28,534 bases of DNA from Pelargonium nanum (lineage: Eukaryota > Streptophyta > Magnoliopsida > Geraniales > Geraniaceae), in assembly GCA_036897485.1 (NCBI GenBank), contig JAYMTF010000898.1, forward strand, positions 1 through 28,534, given 5' to 3'. This document shows, piece by piece, positions 1-10,500 of this stretch; position 1 is the first letter of the stretch; each line of letters opens with the position of its first letter. A program made the translations under genes and the position numbers. The notes under the pieces are model-generated. The model searched no databases, was not told the origin of the DNA, and worked only from the letters and a program-made list of their open reading frames with translations.

Positions 1-3000
1 TTACCCCTTTCTTCGCCGTCCAGCAAGCTCTTCCCCTACGACAAATACTCGTCTCCGGCGCCGGCAGTGTTTGGCGACTTCGCGGCGCAAGTTTGGAGGT
101 TTGCCGCTGGGGCGTTCTCGAGGAAAGGATGGAGGAGATCGTCGTACCGTTACCTGATATTTTTCTTCCTAGGTTTCTTGGCAGGTATGATGCCGTTTGG
201 GCATGTGGACGAGATTCGGAGCCAGGACTTCTCGTTCGAGATCAAGCCACAGCATGTGAATGCGCAATTGGAGGAGAACGATGCCGATAGGGGCGTTAGG
301 CGCGAGGATTTATTCGTTGATTTGGTCAGCTTGGGGGTGGAGAAGGAGTCGAGAGTGAAGGAGATGGTTGATTTTGTGCCGAGGAAGCAGTTGATTTTGG
401 TGACGCCAACGTATAATCGGGCGTTGCAGGCATATTTCCTGAACAGAATGGCGCAGGTGCTGAGGCTGGTTCCGCCGCCGCTGCTGTGGATTGTGGTAGA
501 GATGAATTCGGCCTCGGTGGAGACAGCGGAGGTGTTGAGGAAGACAGGGGTGATGTACAGACATTTGGTGTGTGCAAAGAATTTGACAAACGTGAAGGAC
601 AGAGGTGTTCATCAGAGAAATACGGCATTGGAGCACATTGAGCGTCACAGGCTTGATGGAATTGTCTACTTTGGTGACGATGACAACATCTATTCGCTCG
701 ACTTGTTTGAAAGCTTGAGAGGAATCAGGTACTTTAGTATGAACTATGAACCGATGATTTCTGCTGGCATTAATTTCTCTATAACAATGCTTGACTTATC
801 ATCTTAATACACGCTGAAACATTTGAATCTATTGCTATACGGCTATACCATGGTTGCATTCATTAATTTTGTCCTGCTAGTAGTACTACTTCTTGGATTA
901 GGCCCTGAACTATGCATATATGCTAACTGGATGTGCTCTTCCATCAGTATGGGCTGTTTGCTATCATCAAACTGCATAAACCTGGTAGTTGTTGCTTGTT
1001 GGTTATGTTTGCTTATCACTATAGCCCTACCGTTTCAACTTGCTAAGTTTCTATGGTGCATCCTGTTTTTGCTTTTGTTTTTGCATTGATTATATTGTAG
1101 ATATTCCAAGATAATTTGATGATAATGGTTCTCATGTATCTGAGGATGCTACGTATCATGTCAACTAAAGAATGTTATTAACATAACACATCTGACATAT
1201 ATAGTTGGCGTGCACTTGTTTGGTAGTCTAGGAGGCACCAACGCAGATATGCAATTCAGACGTGTGATTTGCAATTTTCAATCAAATGTAGGATACAATT
1301 CGTTAGGATGGTAAATTTGTTTTATTGAAATATATTTTATGTGAATATGTAATTTTAATTATATAAGAGTTTAATAATGATCAAAACAAAACATATTACC
1401 ATCCATTATAATAAGTCATAATTCATTAGTCATTGATAGTGAGATTTTTAGGTAATCGGCAAGGATCTGTGAACGAATCTTTATCTTTTTAAATATTTAA
1501 ACCAAATCCGTGTATTCAACACGTATTTGGAGCGAATTGGCACATATTCTTGTCCGATTCGTTATTCCTGAATGTGTCAGTCCTTCATAGTTGGTGGTCA
1601 TGACTCTGCTTTATTCAATCTGTTTGCACAACTATGACTCTCTTACTCTTATGGACTCATGCTTGCACCTGAGAAACATACTTAAAGAACTTTTGTGAAA
1701 TTCTAGTTGGGAAGGAAATGAAGGGTTAAGTGAAGGGAAGGTTAGGATATATCATAAATTAACAGTGAAAATGAAAGTTTCACTTGTTTGGATATGCGAC
1801 AAGAAATTAGAGGATATTAAACCAGTTATTTGGTCATGAAGTTACACTTCATTAATTTTATACCCTTGATCTAAATGCAAATTTTGAAATTGTTGCCCAT
1901 TCATGAATCTTATAACGCGTATCTAATAATAATCAACTTATTTTTGTCCCTTTCCACTTTTGGAATGTAATATAAATGGGATCTCACTGGAAATATTTTC
2001 CCTTTATTGATCTGATTTTATATACCTTACCAGTACTGGTATAGATATGGAGTCTGATGGCGATTATTTCCTGCCAAAAAGTTTGTTCCCAACTTCCCAT
2101 GTACTAGCCATGTTTTGTCCGTGTGACTAATGACTTGTTTGATAAGTTTTTTTCCTACACTAAAGTTGTGTGTCATTATGTAGTAAGTCAAGGTCCAACT
2201 TATTTTAGCCGTTTATTCCCTTTTAGCCTTTATATTCTTTATGTTCTGTTCACTTATGTCATGATTTTGAAGGACAACCATGAGATGAGATGCGTATTAT
2301 TACATGGATAGATTTTTGCTATTGTTTCATAACGGAATGATTATTATTGTTATTAGGAAAAAAATACTCTGTTATCTACGTAGTAGATTCTGAATTCCTA
2401 ATTGTGCTCAACAATAATTCGAAAAAGATTTGTTCGCAGTCAGAGTTTAGTCACTTTGTGATTTGTTGCTTCCTTCCTTCCTGAATCATGTTCTCTCGCT
2501 AAATTCTAGTTTCTTCTCTTGTATTTTAGTTGCTTTGGTACTTGGCCTGTTGCTATGCTTGCACAAAGCAAAAATAAGGCAATATTGGAGGGTCCAGTGT
2601 GCAACGGAAGCCAAGTAATTGGGTGGCACACCAATGAGAAAAGCAAGAGGCTCCGTAGATTTCATGTTGATATGTCGGGATTTGCTTTCAACAGCACCAT
2701 GTTGTGGGACCCAAAGAGATGGAGGAGACGCCCCACATCGACCCTGATCCGACAGTTGGACTCAGTGAAGGAGGGTTTCCAGGTCTCTATTGCATTTTCA
2801 ATTGCGATGATGTTTGTTGCTATTGTCATTTATGTATTGTATTGACAGTGAGTTCCTTCTCACAGGAAACTACATTTATAGAGCAAATAGTGGAAGATGA
2901 AAGTGAAATGGAAGGTACACCGGTTGGTTGCTCGAGAGTTATGAACTGGCATCTCCATTTGGAATCTCGGAATATTTTCTATCCCGGAGGCTGGGTGCTT

Positions 3001-3036
3001 CAAAAGAACCTTGACGCCATCGTTCCCATTAAATGA
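1..3036 (+). CDS. IRX9H: IRX9-like GT43 xylan glycosyltransferase (5' partial)
   Basis: This is a family GT43 type II membrane protein of the IRX9-like (IRX9H/I9H) group, known to act in the Golgi with IRX10- and IRX14-type partners in xylan backbone elongation. Coding exons are <1-728, 2530-2782 and 2866-3036, with GT/AG introns; the joined frame gives 383 visible residues ending VPIK-stop. The initiator Met lies left of the window, so perhaps a few tens of residues are missing. Residues about 51-66 ([16 protein letters not shown]) form the membrane anchor, followed by a luminal stem. The GT43 core follows: TPTYNR (135-140), RGVHQRN (201-207) and the DxD-type nucleotide-sugar/metal motif FGDDDN (224-229). 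Exon 2 adds [11 protein letters not shown] and [20 protein letters not shown]; exon 3 adds [17 protein letters not shown] and NWHLHLE. The DDD triad is intact. From memory, relatives have FADDDN and SRFGTW where this protein has FGDDDN and SCFGTW. IRX9 itself may be mainly structural in the complex, so catalysis is not assured. Confidence 0.95.
729..2529 (+). other. IRX9H intron 1 (1801 bp)
   Basis: The donor is ATCAG|GTACTT and the acceptor is TATTTTAG|TTGC. The intron is phase 2, and joining gives an in-frame AGT (Ser) codon. It is AT-rich with no convincing coding potential. I see no recognisable transposon, although 1700-1980 has the look of anonymous repeat sequence. Confidence 0.85.
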
Positions 3037-3310
3037 TGTTCCCGACAATTTTGCCGATATGGTAACAACCAACCCTCAGTAATATAGAATTGCTGAAATT
3101 CATGACCTGTTTGGAGTAACCGAGATGGGCATTACAGAGCCGGCTTTCGGATATTTGCTTGTACAAATATTGTGCATGATATTCTTTCACGGAAACGGAA
3201 ATTCGTTTCTTGTTGTAGAGTTGTGGTGTTTGTTTAGGGTATTAATTGGTTAATCTGTTTTATGCTTTGGTTGTTGTGGTTGTCCTATACCTCAGTCCTC
3301 CTGTAATATC
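3037..3310 (+). other. Probable IRX9H 3' UTR
   Basis: This is non-coding sequence directly after the TGA. No canonical AATAAA is obvious. A TGTAA motif near 3303 is a weak candidate 3'-end signal. The end point is inference only and needs transcript data. Confidence 0.3.
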
Positions 3311-3479
3311 TGACTTTAAAAAATCATGGAAAGGTAGCTTGTCATTACATTGAATTGATATAGCTTTTGGAATTGAATTTAATTGTTACCAATATTATTA
3401 TATCTGAATATAGAATGTAGCCAAATCTATATGCATAATAATCATATGATCCTTGTCCCATGCAGGTATTTTAAGTGTA

Positions 3480-3930
3480 AAGTAACCTAAGACTAAGAAA
3501 GCAAATGAGTAATGAGGAGGTACGTCCCCATTTCCTATTTAGAGATCATGAGGTCACAATAAGAGAGGTAAGCACACAATTTCCAAGAGAATATCCACTA
3601 AGGAATCGACCTCTATCATTATACTCTCGCCGACTTAAGCGTCAAAAGGTTTGCAGACAATTTCCAAGATAATATTCACTAAGGAATCGACCTCTATCAT
3701 CATACTCTCGCCGACTTAAGCGTCAGAGGGGTCTTTAATAAGGAAAACCTTGTTTTGCAGGAACGTTCGGGAGAAGCAAACGCAAGAGGCCTCATTCGTG
3801 GAGCAACCATCATGAACACAAACATGATGAAGAACTGAGCGTACACCGCTTCTTGGAGGCACAACGGTGTCTTACCAAATATAGTACCTAGAGTCCTGCA
3901 CCCATTGTACACAAGAAATCTTCTGCTCAT
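3480..3930. mobile_element. Possible degraded LTR-retrotransposon fragment
   Basis: The stretch contains the 81-bp tandem copies followed by GC-richer, non-UTR-like sequence to about 3930. It sits between the 3' ends of two convergent genes. The assignment rests on the LTR-like motif and base composition. I cannot define termini or a target-site duplication, so boundaries are approximate. Confidence 0.4.
3574..3735. repeat. 81-bp tandem duplication, LTR-like
   Basis: Two adjacent copies lie at about 3574-3654 and 3655-3735 with a period of 81 bp and only a few mismatches. Both contain AAGGAATCGACCTCTATCAT and CTCGCCGACTTAAGCGTCA. The CCGACTTAAGCGTC block resembles a motif common in plant Ty3/gypsy (Tat/Ogre-type) LTRs, from memory. 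No open internal domain or full LTR pair is present, so this would be a remnant. Confidence 0.7.
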
Positions 3931-4249
3931 AATTTTATTGTTTCCATTATCTTGTGTTCAACATTAATACCTAGTTTGAACATGCAGTCGACAGGTACTA
4001 GAGTGAACATGGAAAAGTTTTCTCCCTCTGCCATATTTCAAGTTTCGGTGTACACAATGCATACACTATTTTTCATATTCTGTAAAAATCACGACATTCA
4101 CATCACATTGCTAGTGCTACCACTTATCTTTAACAAATTACTACTACTTACACAGTTTTGAGCACTTAATTACAGACACCAAACGAGGACGATGAAGCCA
4201 AAATTTGAAAGAACAAAAATACACAATTCCTCTCAAAAGCCTAAAGACT

Positions 4250-4524
4250 AAATCAAACTATGTTACAATATTCTTGTATTTGGGGGAGATTGTTTTTGCT
4301 TGAATGGTGGTTTGTTGCTTACTGTCTTGCAAGCAATGACTTGATCCACCAGCCAAACAGTCCAACATCTCTGACCGGCCACAATTTGAGCTTCCCATCA
4401 GCAATTTCCTTTCAAACGATTCAAACCACGGGAACTGGAAAGTCAACCTTGTGACTGGTTTACAGCGACCTGTGAAGACTTGAGACACGGGAAGTACTAA
4501 AATAATCCCAAGGGAATGAGATTG
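4250..4524 (-). other. Probable symplekin 3' UTR
   Basis: This is sequence immediately downstream of the symplekin TGA (4525-4527). It is less AT-rich than the introns. A TTGTAACA element near 4262 on the - strand could be part of a plant near-upstream polyadenylation signal. No canonical AATAAA was found, so the 3' boundary is a guess. Confidence 0.35.
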
Positions 4525-7500
4525 TCATGTCAATGTCGTTCCATGAACAGACGAACTTGTGTCGGGAGGGTGCAAGGGCGGGAGATGTGATTGCTGTGTC
4601 TGCGTGTCATTTGCAACACCGAGAACTGCCAGTGTCGATCTGCACAAACAGCAGCACATTAACCAGAATACAACAATCCAAATTAGAGGCAAAAATAAAG
4701 ACCAAGTGAATAGAATAGATTTGGCTCGTAGCAAGTGATTTATGAAATCCAAGATGACTCGTACCGAGGCAATGAAGCTCTTATACTTGGTTGGCTGGCA
4801 TATGCAGCAAGTGAACCCCTGAGGTTAGCATGCCTGTTCAAAGCACTTTCAAGCTGTGGAGGAGGTAGCTGCAACAACGAAATAGGGAAAGAAAAAAAAA
4901 AAATATATATATATATATATATATCAAAGTGAATAACCGACAAAGGCACGAGTAAACCGTTAATAGAACAGGCAATACCTGTAAAAACACACGGAAAGAA
5001 TGTGGTTGTGTCTGAGACACACATTTCAAAAACCCAACCCACAATTTGGGCATTTTCCACACCTGCACCCAAACAAAGATAAGCATTAACAATCCCTAGT
5101 TATAATTGAAAACAAACTCAAGAAAATACGATGTCAACTTACCTGTCTACCGACCAGTTTGGAGAGTATCTCCATAACAAAATCCACCTGAAGAAAAAAA
5201 TCATATTAACCAAACCAGTTTCTTTCCCGCGGAATATCCCAACTTAACCCACAAGCATAATACCACAGCAAAGACAAAATCACTACTGTGAGATAGATAC
5301 ATGAGTTGAAAAAGGAACTAGAAACAAAAGAAGCCAAGAAACTTTAAAAACTGAACCGTTACAAAAATTAGGGAAATTCTATGCATCTTGGAGTTTATGG
5401 AAAGTCGAGCATGACATTTTGAAACAAGAACAAAAATGACTTGGGGCTATGGATGTTCCTTTTGTGCAAGGAAACTACTAAAACTTGCATTAGAAGTATG
5501 ACAAGGGTTTAGAAAATAAAAATTAAAAAAGAGTGACAAGTGAAATGATCTTTTAGGAAAGTTTAACAACCCCATACTGTAGATCAACCAAATGTAAACC
5601 AGCAATGAAAATCGTGTATCATTCTAGTAGATGTTTTGATGTAAGAACTAAGTTTTAGTCGTACAGTCATACAGATAATGCAAATGAAGAATAACTTTAC
5701 CAGTGCAGGAAAAGCATCAATTGCCTGAATCACTGATCTCATAAATAGTAGAGGTAAAGGAGTTTGATCCACCTGGAAAGGCAGGAAATTACAATAAAGA
5801 ACTAGTTGAATATCAATAACATAAGATTGAGAATCACAGTTACATACCATCTGATTCAAGGCCTTTGCCAAGACCTGCTGAGTGAAAACTGTGCGTTGCT
5901 CAAAACAGGCTGAACAAGCATCTGTTATCTGAAAACATAAATTGGAAGAAAATAATACATTAAATGACCTCAACAATTAACTATCAACAAAAAACCACAT
6001 ATGCCATGGGCATGGGACGATTCTATACAATGTTTCATGCAACATACATACAACGAACATTGTTAACCAGAACTAAGAGTGGCAATTGTAACCCATATAC
6101 GTATACACTGCAACCATCACAACAAGTGAATTTGGATAATCTTGTCTATTAAATGTGATTTCGTAACTCGTTAACTCCCAGTTTAGAATATTTGGTTTTG
6201 GCTTTTCATCAAAATCGCTGCTAGTGTGCATTCCCATTGGAATCCTAAAATCCCTGATGCCTGATCAATGTGAACCCTAATTATAGTTCTTTCATGAAAA
6301 CATATGCATGAGTTGCAGAGTTGCTGCTGCTGTCTCCTAGATTGACAACCCATCAACATCAACCAAGAGGATGAAATCTAACAGGAACTCCTTCAGCAAA
6401 TAGCCATCAGTGCACAAGGAGCTAATCATAAGGATGATAGAAAGGTTCAGATCTGTGGCTGCCGGTGATTATGTGTTGAGTACCACATACAACCTCAAGT
6501 TGGTTTAGTTTATATTTAAGTTTCAAGACAAAGTCTTATTTTAGATCATTAATTAAAATTCCCCATAAGGGAATAATAATATATACAAGTACATACACCT
6601 AGAAGAATATTGAATATGCATGTAACATGTTCTCAATCCTCCAAGTTCTCTTCAAAGATGACCCTTATTTCAAAATCAGCTGGTATGTCTTGCACAGCCA
6701 AGTATGCAAGATTGTAATATGCATGTAACATGTTCACAACCATCATATAGGATAGCTAAGAATTTAAAACAGACCACTTAGTGAAACATGGAACTGAAAG
6801 TCGGAGCACACAGAGTACCAACATATAAATCAGGTCGCAAATTGTTGATACAGTCTACCAATCAATGCCTCATTACTAACAAAATCATCAATTACGAAAG
6901 ATAGAAGACGTGCCTTTTTCAATGGAAGACCATCTTTCTCAGGACGAATATCATGGATGGCAACCAACACTTCAGCTGGTGTCAATGCTGGACCAGTATG
7001 GGCAGAACCCTGCAATGGACATCAGAACTCTCATAAGGAAATAACCTATAACCCATCAAAATAGATAGAAAAAATCCTTAGATGATAAAACATAGAGATT
7101 TGAAAAAAGCAATCAAATAATTATCATTGCAGCGCATGATCCTAGATTCGAAAACCCTGATTTAGTCAGAGAGCTCTTAAGGAGTGAGTGGACAACAATA
7201 GTACTTACCAAATCCATGCATAGGTTACTTTTTCCAAGCAAGAAGAATATAAATGAAATAGCTTTTTTTATTCTTCTTAGCAGTCTAGCAACTATATATA
7301 GCTTAATGTCTTAGAAATATATATCCCACGTGTATGTTTAATTTACTAGAGTTCAACATATATGTAATGGCCCCAATTCAAAAAGTGTATACTCCGTCAA
7401 ACCACCATGGGAAAAAAACTGAGTGAAATATGAGTTTTCCTGAGGATAGGATTATCCATTATCCAAGACAAAATACAGTACGATATGCATTATATATGAA

Positions 7501-10500
7501 AACCGCCTCATAAAGCATATGCATACCTGAAGAATGTGTGCGAGTGCTGTCTGGAACTTATCTAGAGGAAGGTTCACAAGCCGAGGAAAAATTGGTAAAA
7601 CCTGATACCATGGACGTAAGTTCGACATCGTAAGCAACATCCAAATACAATTAACACAAGAAACATACTGTAAAATATAATTAAACAAGCATGTCTGCAT
7701 TTGAGATATAAACATGGCATAAGAACTAACATGGAATCCTGTCATTAAACAACCTTCCCTTGGAACTGGTGAAAATTTGTCTTCAAATTATTCAAACTGA
7801 GGTTTAAAAATAATATAAAAATTCAAAACTCTCTTAATTAGTTCAATAGTCGGATCAGAATTTTGTTGTTTTTCTAATTTAACTTGGATACATTCAGTTC
7901 TTTAATTTGCTTTGAACTAGAACGTCCCAATAACAAAAAAATTAGAACACAATAATAACAATAAAAGGTAGCCTACAAGGAAATAATATAGAGACATAAA
8001 ACTATACACGAGTACAAAGACTGCAGCTAAAGAAATTTGATTTCTTTGCATCTATAAACAAGCAACAAGTGACGTGGAATCCACGCTAAATGCCAAAAAC
8101 CTGAACATTAAACAAGTACTAGCCCTTCTGCACCCGTGCTGCTCTATAGTTGCAAAAAGTGTTTTTCTTTTTAGTTTTTTTTTAGCAATATTTAAGTTAA
8201 TATAGTGGAAAGATCATTCTTAAAGTTGAATACTTTCAGATATTAGGACAAAATTTAATTATGTACATATTGGATAGCTTCTGCAAATGTGCAAAAGTTA
8301 AGGGGACAAATTGCAGTCTAGTTGACTAGAGTTGGTCTAAAACTCAAACCCAGCCAACCCCATTATGTATAATATAGAGATGAGCCATAGCTTATTAACA
8401 AGTTTTGTGTGCACACCAATCCATTTTATCAGACATGCTGCCAGGTGCCAAATAGCACTAACTTTTTTTTATTTATATGTAGTACTAGTTTATAGTCTTT
8501 TAACTCCAAAAACCATGGTATACTTTCTAGTATTTGTGCAGATGTTTAGGAGGTCAAGCCAGCCTAGAATAGAATGCTTGATTAACTTCCAAGTTCCAAA
8601 CAAGAAATAAGGGTTCATGTGTAGCAATCACAGACCAAAGTATGCAAGCTTACTAGAAGCATAGAATGGGGTTACAGCCTAATAGGGGTGACAAGAAACC
8701 TGAGATCAGAACTGGCACTCTAACATGCCCAGATGATATAGCTCATTGAATAAATTAAGTTAACAAAATAGTCATCAACAAAAGGTTAGATAGCACGTAT
8801 ATTGAGTTAAATCCTTGTTAGAAAGATAACAAATTTCTTAGTTCTAGTCGGAAGTCAACAAAGTTCAACAGCAACATGCACCCATAGTTTCCATACATCC
8901 TGAAACCCCATGGGCACAATCATACAAGAGATTTGGAGTGAAAAAAGAAGAAAAATAGTGTGACACAAACCTCATCTTTAGAAAGTGAAGATAGCATTGG
9001 GATAAGTATAGTGGCATCCTACAAGAAAACAAGTCCACAAAGTATCAACATGGCAAAGTTATTGACAGAAATCAAAGAGGGTTTACATTTGGTTAAAAGA
9101 TACAACCTTTAATTTAGTTTCATACAAATGTTTGACAGTTGCTATCAGGTTAGGAGAAGGTGTTGCTTCTTGAGTCAGCACTTGTAGAACCTTGCAAAGA
9201 ACCAACATTTACAAATTTAAAAATAATATGTAACAAAAGGAAAATGTGAAATATATTACAAAGTAAAAAAGCTCTTAAGTTCAATTATAACAATCACAAA
9301 GGGAACCTACTGCCATCAACAAATTTTCAGTTTCTTGAGGTGGATCAGATACAATACGAAGTAACTCAGAATTAGATGACCCTAGGGCTCTGATAAGAAT
9401 TGGCATGTGGCGATGAATAGCCTGCATCAAGTCAAAAGTCCGCTAAGAAATTAGATAATAGAGGAAATTGCATGCAATAAATTGACTCAGATTAAAATGA
9501 GAACCAACAGGAGGGTAAACACCATTTTTAGTCATATGAAAACTAGATTATTAGCACTGAAAGATATTTTGTTTACATGAAGAGGCATAAGGTTGATGAT
9601 CCAATGGCCCATCAGGCAAGAACCCCTTCAAATTTGAAACCCACGCTCTTCAACACACACACACACACAGGAGACAACTGACATATGGTCATATAACACA
9701 TGTACAGATGTCTATTGTTGATTAGAAATAGGTGATTGCAAGATCCAACTCAAACTTGCCCGTGGTTGGGTTAGTTGTCTAAACCAACCAGTAGCTCGTA
9801 AACATCTTATCTTTTGCATAAACTTAATGCATAAATTTTTTAAGGAAGAAGTGTTGCTAAACAGACAAAACTCCATATGGTAAATGGTCAGCGTCCCCAA
9901 CGAGAACAGAGTCTGATACACACACACACATGGCACATGCTTTATACTCAATGTAACCTGCTAACAATTATCAAGAATCTTTTTTTCTAAAACCAGTAAA
10001 AACAAACCTGCTTAACAGTTTTAGGAGCTCGCCCATAAATATCGAACACTAGTCGAAGGAGACTAGGTTTCTACAAGGAAAGAAAGTGTGTCAGCACCAT
10101 AGATACAAACAAAATAAAAAATGAAAAGTAATATTGTCCTCCTTGGTTATCATTTGGAGCCACCCTGGACAAACCTTGGTGCACAAAGCAAAAAACAAAG
10201 ATATGAGCCGCTGGGCTTCAGAAATTGACATAGTTGAAACACTCTGGTGAGTTACTTGCACACTGCTGGAGTTATTTTCAGAAGTTCCAGGCTCTGATAC
10301 TTGAGATCCACTAACAGAAGTTTCCTGGTTTCCAATCTGCAAAAATAAAATAATAAATCACATAATGAACACCACAACCGAAAAACATGAATGAGATACA
10401 AGCATAGCTCATTATCCTGGTCCAAGAGACGTGACATATATTCACAAGCAAAATACATATGGCCACCCAGCTAATGGTGAGTATACTTAAAAGCAAGGTA

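Larger units (their letters stand above)
5143..9421 (-). other. SYMPK: Symplekin C-terminal domain (exons 17-24)
   Basis: Residues about 1041-1244 match the conserved symplekin C-terminal region: AIHRHMPILIRALGSS, LIATVKHLYETKLK, VLPIFPRLVNLPLDKFQTAL, EVLVAIHDIRPEKDG, ITDACSACFEQRTVFTQQ, VDQTPLPLLFMRSVIQAIDA and VDFVMEILSKLVGRQ. Exons here are short (45-111 nt) and all phase 0. Exons 25-27 add WKMPKLWVGFLKC, LPPPQLESALNRHANLRG and a tail SLPRSTLAVLGV followed by a variable His/Pro/Ser-rich end. Confidence 0.8.

Noticed and set aside
310..648. Two overlapping - strand frames of 100-112 codons
   Set aside because: They lie opposite IRX9H exon 1, whose + frame carries clear GT43 motifs. Their His/Pro/Ser-rich composition is typical of antisense reads.
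3700..3930. 76-codon - strand frame in the intergenic region
   Set aside because: It overlaps the LTR-like tandem repeat, has no family resemblance and no plausible gene structure.
6904..6910. GT four bases after the exon 21 end as an alternative canonical donor
   Set aside because: Using it would add GCAC, shift the frame and break the conserved KK-ITDACSACF junction.
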